DNA of 64,000 nucleotides from GCA-2697345 sp002697345 (lineage in GTDB: Bacteria > Pseudomonadota > Alphaproteobacteria > Rhodobacterales > Rhodobacteraceae). Positions 1 to 8,781 of the stretch are shown here, in pieces (positions within the stretch are counted from its first letter, which is position 1; the number at the start of each line of letters is the position of its first letter). The stretch lies in the NCBI GenBank assembly GCA_943787605.1, contig CALSNB010000001.1, positions 1,240,001 through 1,304,000 on the forward strand, written 5' to 3'. Position numbers and translations under genes: made by a program. The notes below the pieces were generated by a model. The model was given only the letters and a program-made list of their open reading frames with translations. It searched no databases and had not been told where the DNA came from.

Positions 1-270
1 ATAACCGATTAAAGATAAAGCCGACCAAAGACCTAATGGCATTAGTAATAATATGTCTGAAATTATGTGCACAAACAAAATTAGAATAACTGGTAGGTAA
101 CTTGGTTTGCGAATGAGCCAGGCTACTGTTATCAAATAAATTAAATTTGGCCAAAGAACTTCCTGATGTACAATTTTCATAGGAAGTAATTGCAATGAAA
201 GAATAATAAAACAAATCATCAAATATTTTATGTAATAAGCCCAGGACTGAATATTTTGAAAATTAATCAT
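1..270 (-). CDS. mreD: MreD, rod-shape-determining membrane protein (3' part outside the window)
   Basis: The minus strand from 270 reads open to the window edge (90 codons) starting MINFQNIQSWAYYIKYL. It is very hydrophobic, with at least two to three membrane segments (around residues 16-30, 40-52 and 57-80). A good ribosome site (AGAGGA) sits 4-5 bases before the ATG. MreD is the inner-membrane partner of MreC in the elongasome. The identification rests mainly on position, 31 bases downstream of mreC in an mreBCD order, and on the hydrophobic profile, because MreD sequences are poorly conserved. The C-terminus lies beyond base 1. Confidence 0.8.
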   Translation of the reverse strand, partial: MINFQNIQSWAYYIKYLMICFIILSLQLLPMKIVHQEVLWPNLIYLITVAWLIRKPSYLPVILILFVHIISDILLLMPLGLWSALSLIGY

Positions 271-301
271 TATCCTCTTCTTACTGCCTTAAACTTTTGA
301 T

Positions 302-1168
302 TCAATCTGTGCCCATATTTATAATAACCTCACCCCGGACATCAGAAGAGTCAAATGTGTGAGTTTTAATAACTTTTAAGAATTTAAGTCTTCCATAGTT
401 TGCAACTAATTTCACTCTTAATCTTTGATCAGCATCTCTTATAACATGTCCAACAAGTACATCGGACGGTAGAACTTTTCCATCTCCAGAAGTTACAACT
501 CTATCACCGGAACGAACCATTTCCATGTTTTCAACTATTTCAATTGGCGGTCTGAGCGAATTATCACCCACCAAAAGTGCTTTTTTCCCAGAAGGTTCAA
601 TCTTAATCGGTATCCGGCTACTACTATCTATTAGTAAAACAACTCTACTTAATTTCTCTCCAACACCAAATATTCTCCCAACCAAACCTGAACTGTCGAC
701 TACCGCCCAGCCATCCTTAATACCATCAAAAGTACCAATATTCAAAAGTAGCGATCGCCTAAATGATGAGCCACTATCAGAGAGGACTAGTCCAGTGATA
801 TATTTTAAACTGGGATTAACCCTGACGTTGTTTAAATCTAATAACTGAGAGTTTTCTTCTTCCAAACGTATTGCCGCTTCTCTCCAATTTCGCATTTTTT
901 GAAGCTTTAACCTTAACTCCCTATTCTCCTTGACCAGAGTGCTGTATGAACCGATACCTTCTGATACACTAGACAACCCCCTTAAAGGTCCTAAAATCCA
1001 TTCAAAGTTTGGTATCAGTTTATCAAGTGCCGCCATGCGGACTCGTTCAGCACGTGGGTTGTCAATTTTCCACAATATAAAGGTAAAAAATGAGAAAAAT
1101 ACTAATAAGGCAATAGTAATTGACCTTATTGTTCTGCCATAATCATCTTTTCGTTTTTTCTCATTCAC
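302..1168 (-). CDS. mreC: MreC, rod-shape-determining protein
   Basis: 288 residues, the usual MreC size. A basic N-terminus (KKRKDDYGR) is followed by one membrane segment at about residues 15-33, then a coiled-coil stretch near residues 75-110 (ENRELRLKLQKMRNW, RLEEENSQLLDL). The C-terminal beta domain includes VDSSGLVGRI and VVTSGDGKVLPSDVLVGHV, the typical MreC signatures. MreC links cytoplasmic MreB filaments to the periplasmic cell-wall elongation machinery. It is the middle gene of mreB-mreC-mreD, with a 45-base gap from mreB and 31 bases before mreD, so it is probably cotranscribed with both. Confidence 0.96.
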   Translation of the reverse strand: MNEKKRKDDYGRTIRSITIALLVFFSFFTFILWKIDNPRAERVRMAALDKLIPNFEWILGPLRGLSSVSEGIGSYSTLVKENRELRLKLQKMRNWREAAIRLEEENSQLLDLNNVRVNPSLKYITGLVLSDSGSSFRRSLLLNIGTFDGIKDGWAVVDSSGLVGRIFGVGEKLSRVVLLIDSSSRIPIKIEPSGKKALLVGDNSLRPPIEIVENMEMVRSGDRVVTSGDGKVLPSDVLVGHVIRDADQRLRVKLVANYGRLKFLKVIKTHTFDSSDVRGEVIINMGTD

Positions 1169-1213
1169 TATATACTTATTTCTACCAAAGCATCATTTTT
1201 AATGTAGACCATA

Positions 1214-2257
1214 TTAACTGTCATAATCAATTATATGTCTTAACTGTTTTTCATACTCCAGTGCTTTCCCTGTCCCTAAAGCAACACAGTTCCTACTATC
1301 ATCTGCAACTGTAACAGCTAAACCTGTTTGTTCTCGTAAAGCTAAATCTAACTCCCCAAGAAGTGCTCCACCTCCTGTGAGCATGATTCCTCGATCAACA
1401 ATATCGGCTGAAAGGTCTGGTGGAGTAGCTTCTAGTGCCAGCATAACAGCATCACAGATTTGTTGAACTGGCTCTGCTAATGCTTCCGCAACTTGCGCTT
1501 GGTTTATTTCTATTTCTTTAGGTACACCCGTTAGTAAATCTCTTCCACGTACCTGCATAGCAGCCCCTCTATTATCATTAGGCTTTCGGGCTGAACCTAT
1601 CGATTCTTTAATCTTTTCAGCTGTAGCTACTCCAATCAGCATATTTTTATAGCGCCTGAGATACGACATTAAAGCTTCGTCCATACGATCCCCACCGACT
1701 CTAACTGAGTTGGCATAAACGATATCACCTAATGAAAGAACAGCAACTTCGGTCGTACCTCCACCAATATCAACAACCATAGATCCTGTTGGATCAATAA
1801 TAGGCATACCAGCACCAATAGCTGCTGCTATTGGTTCAGAAATAAGTCCCGCTTTTCGAGCTCCTGCCCCCAAAACAGATTGCCTGATAGCCCTCTTTTC
1901 AACTGGAGTTGCTCCTTGAGGCACGCACACGATTATCTTTGGTTTAGTAAAAGTGGAGTGTTTATGAACTTTACGAATAAAATGCTTTATCATTGCTTCT
2001 GCAGAGTCAAAGTCAGCAATAACTCCATCTTTAAGAGGTCTAATAGCCTCAATGCTACCTGGTGTTCGTCCTAGCATCAACTTTGCGGCATCTCCAACCG
2101 CCAGGATTTCTTTTGTACCGTTTCTTATGTGATATGCCACAACAGATGGTTCATCTAGCACGACACCCTTCCCTTTTACGTACACAAGTGTATTTGCAGT
2201 ACCAAGATCGATAGCCATATCTACCGAAAAAATATTAAAAAAGGAACCAATTGCCAT
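1214..2257 (-). CDS. mreB: MreB, actin-like rod-shape-determining protein
   Basis: 347 residues with the actin/Hsp70-type nucleotide-binding motifs: phosphate 1 DLGTANTLVYV near residue 17, phosphate 2 VVDIGGGTTEVAVLS near 162, and the adenosine motif MLTGGGALLGELD near 293. MreB polymerises on the inner membrane and positions cell-wall elongation enzymes. The N-terminal MAIGSFFNIFS resembles the amphipathic membrane-binding helix. It is the first gene of mreBCD, 117 bases after leuA on the same strand. leuA followed by mreBCD is a familiar order in Rhodobacterales. Confidence 0.98.
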   Translation of the reverse strand: MAIGSFFNIFSVDMAIDLGTANTLVYVKGKGVVLDEPSVVAYHIRNGTKEILAVGDAAKLMLGRTPGSIEAIRPLKDGVIADFDSAEAMIKHFIRKVHKHSTFTKPKIIVCVPQGATPVEKRAIRQSVLGAGARKAGLISEPIAAAIGAGMPIIDPTGSMVVDIGGGTTEVAVLSLGDIVYANSVRVGGDRMDEALMSYLRRYKNMLIGVATAEKIKESIGSARKPNDNRGAAMQVRGRDLLTGVPKEIEINQAQVAEALAEPVQQICDAVMLALEATPPDLSADIVDRGIMLTGGGALLGELDLALREQTGLAVTVADDSRNCVALGTGKALEYEKQLRHIIDYDS

Positions 2258-2374
2258 CTATTAAACTTTCAAATGAAATTAAAGGGTATTGCAGAAAAGT
2301 TAAGTAAGAGAAAATAAATCAAATCTTAGTTAAAGATATAATCTAATTTAATGTTAATGTAAAAAGTAGTCAAT

Positions 2375-3937
2375 TTAGGAAGCATCCTTGTACGATATAT
2401 CAGCTATATCTAACCCAACCTTTTGTCGTCTAATTAAAAGTCTATTTAGGGCATTTACATAAGCTTTTGTTGAAGCGACCACTGTATCTGTATCTGCAGA
2501 TTCTCCAGTTGAAATTTTCCCATTTTCTTCCATTTTAACAGAAACAATCGCCTGTGCATCCGTACCTTCTGTTACGGCGTGCACTTGATAAAGCTGGAGC
2601 CGAGCAGTATGCGAAATAATAGAATTTACGGCGTTAAAAGCTGCATCTACAGGCCCGTCTCCAATTGCTTTTACTGCCTTTTCCTTACCGTCGACAATTA
2701 ATGTTAACTCTGATGTACTGGGCCCTCCTGTTCCACAAACAACTTTCAAACTTTTAACATGGATTCTATCAGACTCCTCCGATGAGGACTGGTCAATCAT
2801 CAAAGCAATTAAATCGTCATCAAAAATTTCTTTCTTACGGTCAGCTAACGCCTTGAAACGAACAAATATATCCTTAAGTTTGTTGTCTCCAATCTCATAT
2901 CCAAGATCAGTTAGCTTAGATCTAAGTGCAGCTCTTCCTGAGTGCTTTCCTAAAACCAGATTAGTATCAGAAAGACCAACATCAGCGGGCCTCATTATCT
3001 CAAACGTTTTAGAATTTTTTAACATACCATCTTGATGTATTCCACTTTCATGTGCAAAAGCATTTTTTCCAACAATTGCTTTATTAAACTGAACAGGAAA
3101 GCCAGATATCGTCGCCACTCGTCTAGAAAGATTCATCAACTTTGTAGAATCTATTCTAGTCCGGTACGGGAGAATGTCACTTCGTACTTTAGTAGCCATA
3201 ACTACTTCTTCTAAAGCAGTATTTCCAGCTCGCTCGCCTAATCCATTTATAGTGCATTCAATTTGTCGGGCCCCTGCCTCAACTGCGGCCAGCGAGTTTG
3301 CAGTTGCCATGCCTAGATCATTATGGCAGTGCGTTGCGAATATAATACTGTCAGCCCCTGGCACTTTATCTATAAGCATAGCAATTAAATTCGAACTTTC
3401 TTTAGGAGCTGTATAACCCACTGTGTCTGGAATATTTATCGTAGTAGCACCTGCCTTTATAGCAATTTCTATCACACGACACAAATAATCCTGTTCAGTA
3501 CGGGTGGCATCCATAGGAGACCACTGAACGTCATCACATAGATTTCTAGCATAGGTCACAGTTTGGTTTATCTTTTCAGCCATTTCATCCATTGTAAGGT
3601 TTGGAATGGCTCTATGGAGTGGCGATGTACCAATAAATGTGTGAATACGGGGTCGACGTGCTAAGCGCACAGCCTCCCAGCATCTATCGATATCACTAAA
3701 ATTCGCACGAGCAAGGCCACAGATAGATGCTACTTTCGTTTTGCAAGCAATCGCCCGTACCGCTTCAAAATCCCCGTCAGAAGCAATTGGAAACCCTGCT
3801 TCTATTATATCAACCCCCATCTCATCCAATAAATCTGCTATCTCTAGTTTTTCGACATGACTCATTGTTGCCCCTGGAGATTGCTCTCCATCACGTAACG
3901 TTGTGTCAAAAATTAAAATGTCCGTTTGTTTGTTCAT
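2375..3937 (-). CDS. leuA: 2-isopropylmalate synthase
   Basis: Condenses acetyl-CoA with 2-oxoisovalerate, the first committed step of leucine synthesis. The 520 residues contain the HMGL-like TIM barrel with DTTLRDGEQSPGATMS at residues 11-26. The metal-binding HCHND motif and GLGERAGN follow, and the C-terminal allosteric (leucine-sensing) domain starts near residue 390 (SLKVVCGTGGPSTSELTL). The ribosome site is GGGAG nine bases before the ATG. Upstream lie a 22-residue Leu-rich leader ORF and a perfect 10-bp hairpin, so expression is probably attenuated by leucine supply as well as feedback-inhibited through the C-terminal domain. Confidence 0.97.
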   Translation of the reverse strand: MNKQTDILIFDTTLRDGEQSPGATMSHVEKLEIADLLDEMGVDIIEAGFPIASDGDFEAVRAIACKTKVASICGLARANFSDIDRCWEAVRLARRPRIHTFIGTSPLHRAIPNLTMDEMAEKINQTVTYARNLCDDVQWSPMDATRTEQDYLCRVIEIAIKAGATTINIPDTVGYTAPKESSNLIAMLIDKVPGADSIIFATHCHNDLGMATANSLAAVEAGARQIECTINGLGERAGNTALEEVVMATKVRSDILPYRTRIDSTKLMNLSRRVATISGFPVQFNKAIVGKNAFAHESGIHQDGMLKNSKTFEIMRPADVGLSDTNLVLGKHSGRAALRSKLTDLGYEIGDNKLKDIFVRFKALADRKKEIFDDDLIALMIDQSSSEESDRIHVKSLKVVCGTGGPSTSELTLIVDGKEKAVKAIGDGPVDAAFNAVNSIISHTARLQLYQVHAVTEGTDAQAIVSVKMEENGKISTGESADTDTVVASTKAYVNALNRLLIRRQKVGLDIADISYKDAS

Positions 3938-3980
3938 GTCTTTTCTCCCGCATGCTTTATTCTTGTTCTGACGCTATACA

Positions 3981-4016
3981 CCTCTGAGCGGTCGCGCCCA
4001 AAGGCACGCTCAGAGG
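3981..4016 (-). promoter_or_regulatory. leuA leader stem-loop (candidate attenuator)
   Basis: The arms CCTCTGAGCG (3981-3990) and CGCTCAGAGG (4007-4016) form a perfect 10-bp stem around a 16-base loop, about 45-80 bases before the leuA start. The stop codon of the leader ORF at 4010-4078 falls inside the first arm in the RNA. A second copy of CTGAGC just upstream in the RNA (about 4019-4024) could compete for the same distal arm, giving two exclusive folds. No U-tract follows, so this is not an ordinary terminator. Control could act on translation or be Rho-dependent. Confidence 0.6.
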
Positions 4017-4078
4017 GTGCTCAGCAGGAGCTCTGTCTCGTCACATTTATAAATTGAGTAACTTAAAAACCATAACAT
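4010..4078 (-). CDS. leuA leader peptide, 22 residues, Leu-rich
   Basis: An ORF of 23 codons reads ATG TTA TGG TTT TTA and so on, and ends with the residues ELLLSTL (CTC CTG CTG AGC ACC CTC) before TGA. Four of the last six codons are Leu, and the stop lies in the first arm of the 10-bp hairpin. That is the layout expected of a leucine attenuator leader. No ribosome site is visible. However, a TATAAT box at 4085-4090 would place the transcript start at or next to this ATG, suggesting a leaderless message. The function is inferred from position and codon content; the peptide matches no family I recognise. Confidence 0.6.
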   Translation of the reverse strand: MLWFLSYSIYKCDETELLLSTL

Positions 4079-4084
4079 AATAAA

Positions 4085-4090
4085 ATTATA
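4085..4090 (-). promoter_or_regulatory. -10 box of the leuA leader promoter
   Basis: A perfect TATAAT on the minus strand, ending seven bases before the leader-peptide ATG at 4078. The -35 region is weak (T-rich, TTTTC-like, around 4107-4113). Predicted transcription start is about 4078. Confidence 0.5.
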
Positions 4091-4155
4091 AAGCTTATAA
4101 TGGAAAAGAAAAGTAAATATTTTAGTTATTCTTAGTATTTAATCAAATTATAAGA

Positions 4156-5577
4156 TCAATTGTTAACAGGTATAAGTCTTTTCTTTGCGCTAATGAGCTT
4201 CCCGTCAATCCAAGATCCGATTGCAACCTCATTATTAGTATACCTCATGGATCCACTGCCAGATCGTTTTCCAGCTTTAAACTGTCCGATGTATATAGCT
4301 CCTGAAACGTACTCCTCAACTCCTTGACCATTCCGCTGGCCATTCAACCAGTCACCCCGATAGGAATAACCAGAACTTTCATTTAAAATACCAAAGCCAT
4401 TACGTTGCCCAGATTGGAACTCACCTTTATAAGTTGATCCATTAGCATAAAAAGAAGTTCCTCGGCCATGTCTTTTCCCTGAAAGCCATCCCCCTTTATA
4501 CCGGTAACCAGAGGCATCAACTAATTCACCTTGCCCGTGATAGCCACCATCCTTGAAGCCACCCACAAAGCTTGTACCATCTTTGAACATAACTTTACCA
4601 TTTCCTGTAGCAGCCCCATCACTCCAATCACCCTCATAGGTTGACCCATCTGCATAGGTCATTTTTCCTTTGCCATGAAGGAAATCCCTGTCCAGCTGAC
4701 CTTCATATAATGAACCATCTGGATAAGCTACCTTACCGTAACCACTCATAATATTATCTACCCAGTTTCCTTGATATACAAAACCATCTACCTTGCTGAG
4801 AATACCTTGCCCATTCTTTTTATCACTTTTAAAAAAGCCATTATAGACATCACCCGTACTATAAGTCATCTGGCCCTTTCCGTGCCTTTGTCCACTTTTG
4901 AACTCCCCATAATACTTACTTCCACTTGAATGGAGGAGTGTGCCTAAGCCGTTCCATTCTCCCTTTTTCCAAACTCCTTGATAAGTTAAAATTGTTGAGT
5001 TTTTTGGAAATGTTAGTTTTCCATCGCCATGACAGTAGCCGTCTACCATGTTCCCATCATATTTTGAGCCATCAGCGTAGGTTATAAAACCCTTCCCGTT
5101 CTGTTTTCCTTTTAACCAGCTGCCAAGGTAAATATATCCATCTTTTGTAGTTAATTTACCATATCCATGATACTTTGAATTTTTAAAATTACCCTTATAG
5201 GTTGTACCGTCAGTTAAAATTAAAGAGCCTTCGCCATTAGGTGATCCATCTTTCCATTCACCTTCATATATTTTTTTATCTAGAAAAACCATTTTGCCAA
5301 TTCCTGAAGGTTTTCCCAAAGAGAATTCTCCCTTGTATATGGAGCCATCAAGTAACCTAGCTATTCCTTTTCCTTGAATCTTACCTTCGACCCACTCACC
5401 ATTATATTCATATCCATTGGGCAAAGAATAAACTCCTAACCCATGATGTAATCCTTTTTTTAACTGCCCTGTGTAAATAGAGCCATCAGGATATTTCTTT
5501 ATGATCGTGTCTTCAGCATTTGCTAAGTTTACTGTAGTTAGAAAAATGATGAACAAGAGTTTTAAAAGTTGATACAA
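4156..5577 (-). CDS. Exported MORN-repeat protein
   Basis: 473 residues. An N-terminal signal peptide (MYQLLKLLFIIFLTTVNLANA, cleavage probably after ANA-) is followed by about 18 MORN repeats of roughly 23 residues, each with the core YxGxxxxGxxxGxG, and a last degenerate one (VAIGSWIDGKL). Repeat 8 carries a short insert (PKNSTILTYQG). MORN repeats form elongated beta-hairpin arrays, often linked to membrane or lipid association and scaffolding; the substrate here is unknown. Almost the whole mature protein is repeat with no catalytic domain. It is transcribed away from nadE across a 128-base gap. Confidence 0.85.
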   Translation of the reverse strand: MYQLLKLLFIIFLTTVNLANAEDTIIKKYPDGSIYTGQLKKGLHHGLGVYSLPNGYEYNGEWVEGKIQGKGIARLLDGSIYKGEFSLGKPSGIGKMVFLDKKIYEGEWKDGSPNGEGSLILTDGTTYKGNFKNSKYHGYGKLTTKDGYIYLGSWLKGKQNGKGFITYADGSKYDGNMVDGYCHGDGKLTFPKNSTILTYQGVWKKGEWNGLGTLLHSSGSKYYGEFKSGQRHGKGQMTYSTGDVYNGFFKSDKKNGQGILSKVDGFVYQGNWVDNIMSGYGKVAYPDGSLYEGQLDRDFLHGKGKMTYADGSTYEGDWSDGAATGNGKVMFKDGTSFVGGFKDGGYHGQGELVDASGYRYKGGWLSGKRHGRGTSFYANGSTYKGEFQSGQRNGFGILNESSGYSYRGDWLNGQRNGQGVEEYVSGAIYIGQFKAGKRSGSGSMRYTNNEVAIGSWIDGKLISAKKRLIPVNN

Positions 5578-5705
5578 TGTGTTTCCGATTATATAGTAAT
5601 TCTTGATTGCAACTTACGTTAACTGTCCACAACTGACAAGCGATTGCTCGCAGTATTAGCATCAAAAAGAATAGGGCTAAAAAAGTTTAATGGTTATGAT
5701 ACTTT

Positions 5706-7364
5706 ATGACAGATAGATTTAGATTAACAATTTCACAGTTAAACCCTACTCTCGGGAATTTTAAAGAGAATTTTTCTAAGGCGGTGACCTCCTGGAAAAT
5801 TGGTAAAGCTGAAAAAGCAAATCTTGTAGCTTTACCCGAAATGTTCATTACGGGTTATCAAACTCAGGATCTAGTCTTAAAGAAAGCTTTTGTAAAAGAG
5901 GCAGAGCAGACAATAATTAACCTAGCCCAGCGTTGTTCTGACGGCCCCCCCATAGCCATCGGTCACCCAGTGTTAAGGGGCACAAACCTTTATAACGCGT
6001 ATTCTATTTTAGAAAATGGAAAGATAAAATTATCAATCTTTAAGCAAATTCTTCCTAATAATAGCGTATTTGATGAGAAGCGGTTATTTAGCCCAGGCAT
6101 AGAAACGCAACCTTATTCAGTAGGTAATATAAGAATAGGTTCACCAATATGCGAAGATGCCTGGCATCCAGAAATTTCTGAAACACTAGTTGAAACAGGG
6201 GCAGAACTACTTTTAGTTCCAAACGGTTCACCATATTCTAGAACCAAACATGACCTAAGAGTTAACACAATGGTATCAAGGGTCATCGAGACCGGTTTGC
6301 CACTTATTTATCTAAATACTGTTGGTGGACAAGATGATCAGGTCTTTGACGGTGGTTCTTTTGTTCTAAATCCTGGAGGAAAACTTGCTGTTCAGTTACC
6401 CTTTTTTGAGGAGTGCCATCAGTCAGTAGATTTTATTTTTCAAGAAAATAAGTGGGTTGCTACACAAAGTCGGCTAGCTTCTCAACCATCAGAGTTAGAA
6501 AAAGATTACCAAGCGATGGTGAAAGGTCTTCAGGATTATTCAAGAAAAAGTGGCTTTGGAAAAGTTGTTCTTGGAATGTCCGGTGGAATTGACTCAGCAT
6601 TAGTCGCAACAATTGCAGCAGATGCTTTAGGATCTAAAAATGTCAGATGTGTAATGTTACCGTCAGAGTTTACATCCAATACCTCACTAAAAGACGCAAA
6701 AGTAGTATCTCAAAACCTAGGTACTAGATTAGATGAGATATCAATTTCTGAGGCATATAAAAAGATATTAAACGACTTAAAACCACTTTTTAATGGAGCA
6801 AAGCAAGATACATCAGAAGAAAACATTCAATCAAGGCTCCGAGGTATTTTTCTTATGGCGTTAAGTAATAAATTTGGAGAACTTTTACTTACGACTGGCA
6901 ACAAGTCAGAAGTTGCGGTTGGTTATTCAACTATTTACGGTGACATGGCAGGAGGATTTAATCCAATCAAAGATCTTTATAAAACTAGAGTCTTTGAAAC
7001 ATGTAAATGGCGCAATTCAAATTATAGGTCGTGGATGCAAGCTCCAGCAAAAGTGCTAATCCCTAAGAATATTATAGAGAAAGCTCCAACTGCTGAACTT
7101 CGTGATAACCAGAAAGATGAAGACAGTCTCCCTCCATATGAAATCTTGGATGCGATACTCGAAAACCTCATAGATCGTGATCTCTCTATACAAAGTTGTG
7201 TTGAGCAAGGTTATGATAAGAAGTTAGTAGAAAAAATCGAAAACCTTATCTATCTAAGTGAATACAAACGTTTTCAAGCTGCACCTGGAATTACCCTAAC
7301 CGGACGATCTTTCTGGTTAGATAGACGATACCCAATTGTTAACCAGTGGCGAGATAGATCTTAA
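5706..7364 (+). CDS. nadE: Glutamine-dependent NAD+ synthetase
   Basis: Converts nicotinic-acid adenine dinucleotide to NAD using ammonia released from glutamine. The 552 residues have two domains. The N-terminal nitrilase-type glutaminase has the Glu-Lys-Cys triad: LPEMF near residue 45, K in KQILPNNSVFDEKR near 112-122, and C in SPICEDAW near 149. The C-terminal ATP-pyrophosphatase synthetase has the SGGIDSA P-loop near 295, plus TTGNKSEVAVGYST and GDMAGGFNP. Length and order match the bacterial glutamine-dependent NadE. With pncA and pncB at 57-59 kb, this window encodes most of the nicotinamide salvage route. Confidence 0.97.
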   Translation: MTDRFRLTISQLNPTLGNFKENFSKAVTSWKIGKAEKANLVALPEMFITGYQTQDLVLKKAFVKEAEQTIINLAQRCSDGPPIAIGHPVLRGTNLYNAYSILENGKIKLSIFKQILPNNSVFDEKRLFSPGIETQPYSVGNIRIGSPICEDAWHPEISETLVETGAELLLVPNGSPYSRTKHDLRVNTMVSRVIETGLPLIYLNTVGGQDDQVFDGGSFVLNPGGKLAVQLPFFEECHQSVDFIFQENKWVATQSRLASQPSELEKDYQAMVKGLQDYSRKSGFGKVVLGMSGGIDSALVATIAADALGSKNVRCVMLPSEFTSNTSLKDAKVVSQNLGTRLDEISISEAYKKILNDLKPLFNGAKQDTSEENIQSRLRGIFLMALSNKFGELLLTTGNKSEVAVGYSTIYGDMAGGFNPIKDLYKTRVFETCKWRNSNYRSWMQAPAKVLIPKNIIEKAPTAELRDNQKDEDSLPPYEILDAILENLIDRDLSIQSCVEQGYDKKLVEKIENLIYLSEYKRFQAAPGITLTGRSFWLDRRYPIVNQWRDRS

Positions 7365-7464
7365 TAAAGTAATAATTATTATTCATAAATTATCAAAGCT
7401 TTAAAGATTATATAGACAAAGTTTATCTGATATGTTTTTGAGTATCGAAATATAGGATTATAGA

Positions 7465-8778
7465 ATGACAATTACTCGTTTTGCACCGTCGCCTACCGGC
7501 TTCTTACACGTTGGAAATTTAAGAACAGCACTAATTAATTACTTAGTGGCAAAAAAAGACAATGGCGAATTTATTTTAAGGTTAGATGACACTGATCCTG
7601 TACGCTCAAAACCAATATATGTTGATCAAATTAAAAGGGATCTTGAATGGTTGGGTCTGGAATGGGACAGAGTAGAGACCCAATCGTCTCGAATAGATAG
7701 ATATAATGAGGCGGCATTAGACCTTAAAAAACAAGATAAACTATATCAAGCTTTTGAAACATCTGTAGAGCTAGAACTAAAAAGGAAAAAGCAGTTAAGC
7801 ATGGGTCTTCCACCAGTATATGATCGATCTGCATTAAAAATTACGACTGAGGAATTAAAAACTAGGGAAGGATCGCAAACTGGTTATTGGCGTTTTCTTT
7901 TAAACCTTTCCCGAACTGAATGGCAGGATGGGATTTTAAGTTTAATTTCTATCGATACAAAAAGTGTTTCTGATCCAGTATTAATTCGAAAAGATGGGCA
8001 ATTTCTTTATACATTGGCTTCTGTAGTGGATGATATTGATATGAAAATAACTCACGTAGTTCGGGGAGCTGATCACGTTACAAATACAGCTACTCAAATC
8101 CAAATAATGGAGGCCTTAGGAAAAGTGGCGCCAAGTTTTTCGCATCACTCCCTGCTTACAGGTCCAGGTGGCGAAGCTCTATCGAAGAGGTTAGGGACAC
8201 TAGCTCTTAAAGATTTAAAATTGGCCGGGATTGAACCAATGGCAATCCTAAGCCATCTATCAAAAATAGGGACATCAAATACAACTGATCTGCAGACCTC
8301 CATCTCAGACCTAATTCATGACTTTGATTTAACAAAATTTGGTTCTTCTCCAACAAAGTTCGATATTAAAAATCTAACCCCCTTAACAGCAAAATTTCTA
8401 AAAACTCTCTCTTACGAAGATATAAAAAAAGACCTTGACCTTTTTGGTGTAGAGAAGAAGATACAGAAAACCTTCTGGTCAATTGCAAAAGAAAATATAA
8501 ACTGTAAATCAGATATAGAAACTTGGTGGAAAATTTGCTCTGAAGGTCCAACCCCAATTATCTCTGAGGCTGATAAAGAGTTTGTTGCTCTGGCAATTAA
8601 AATGTTACCTGTAAAACCATTTGATGAAAACACATGGTCAAGTTGGACAAAGGAAGTACGAAATAAGACTGGCCGTTCAGGAAAAAATCTTTATCTGCCC
8701 CTTCGCAAAGCTTTGACAGGCAAAGAATATGGGCCAGACATGTCCACATTTATGCCTCTTTTAAAAAGTATACAGTAA
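7465..8778 (+). CDS. gltX: Glutamyl-tRNA synthetase
   Basis: Charges tRNA-Glu, and in many alphaproteobacteria a GltX paralogue also misacylates tRNA-Gln for GatCAB. The 437 residues carry the class I signature FAPSPTGFLHVGN (HIGH region) at residues 6-18. The KMSKS-equivalent is ALSKRLG, followed by the anticodon-binding C-terminal half. The length is that of the short alphaproteobacterial GltX. Which of the two usual paralogues this is cannot be decided from this window. It follows nadE by about 100 bases and converges on the tlpA-like gene with only three bases between stops. Confidence 0.95.
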   Translation: MTITRFAPSPTGFLHVGNLRTALINYLVAKKDNGEFILRLDDTDPVRSKPIYVDQIKRDLEWLGLEWDRVETQSSRIDRYNEAALDLKKQDKLYQAFETSVELELKRKKQLSMGLPPVYDRSALKITTEELKTREGSQTGYWRFLLNLSRTEWQDGILSLISIDTKSVSDPVLIRKDGQFLYTLASVVDDIDMKITHVVRGADHVTNTATQIQIMEALGKVAPSFSHHSLLTGPGGEALSKRLGTLALKDLKLAGIEPMAILSHLSKIGTSNTTDLQTSISDLIHDFDLTKFGSSPTKFDIKNLTPLTAKFLKTLSYEDIKKDLDLFGVEKKIQKTFWSIAKENINCKSDIETWWKICSEGPTPIISEADKEFVALAIKMLPVKPFDENTWSSWTKEVRNKTGRSGKNLYLPLRKALTGKEYGPDMSTFMPLLKSIQ

Positions 8779-8781
8779 ATT

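Noticed and set aside
3988..4018. Intrinsic terminator between the MORN gene and leuA
   Set aside because: The 10-bp stem is strong but no T-run follows on either strand; its overlap with the Leu-rich leader ORF fits attenuation better.
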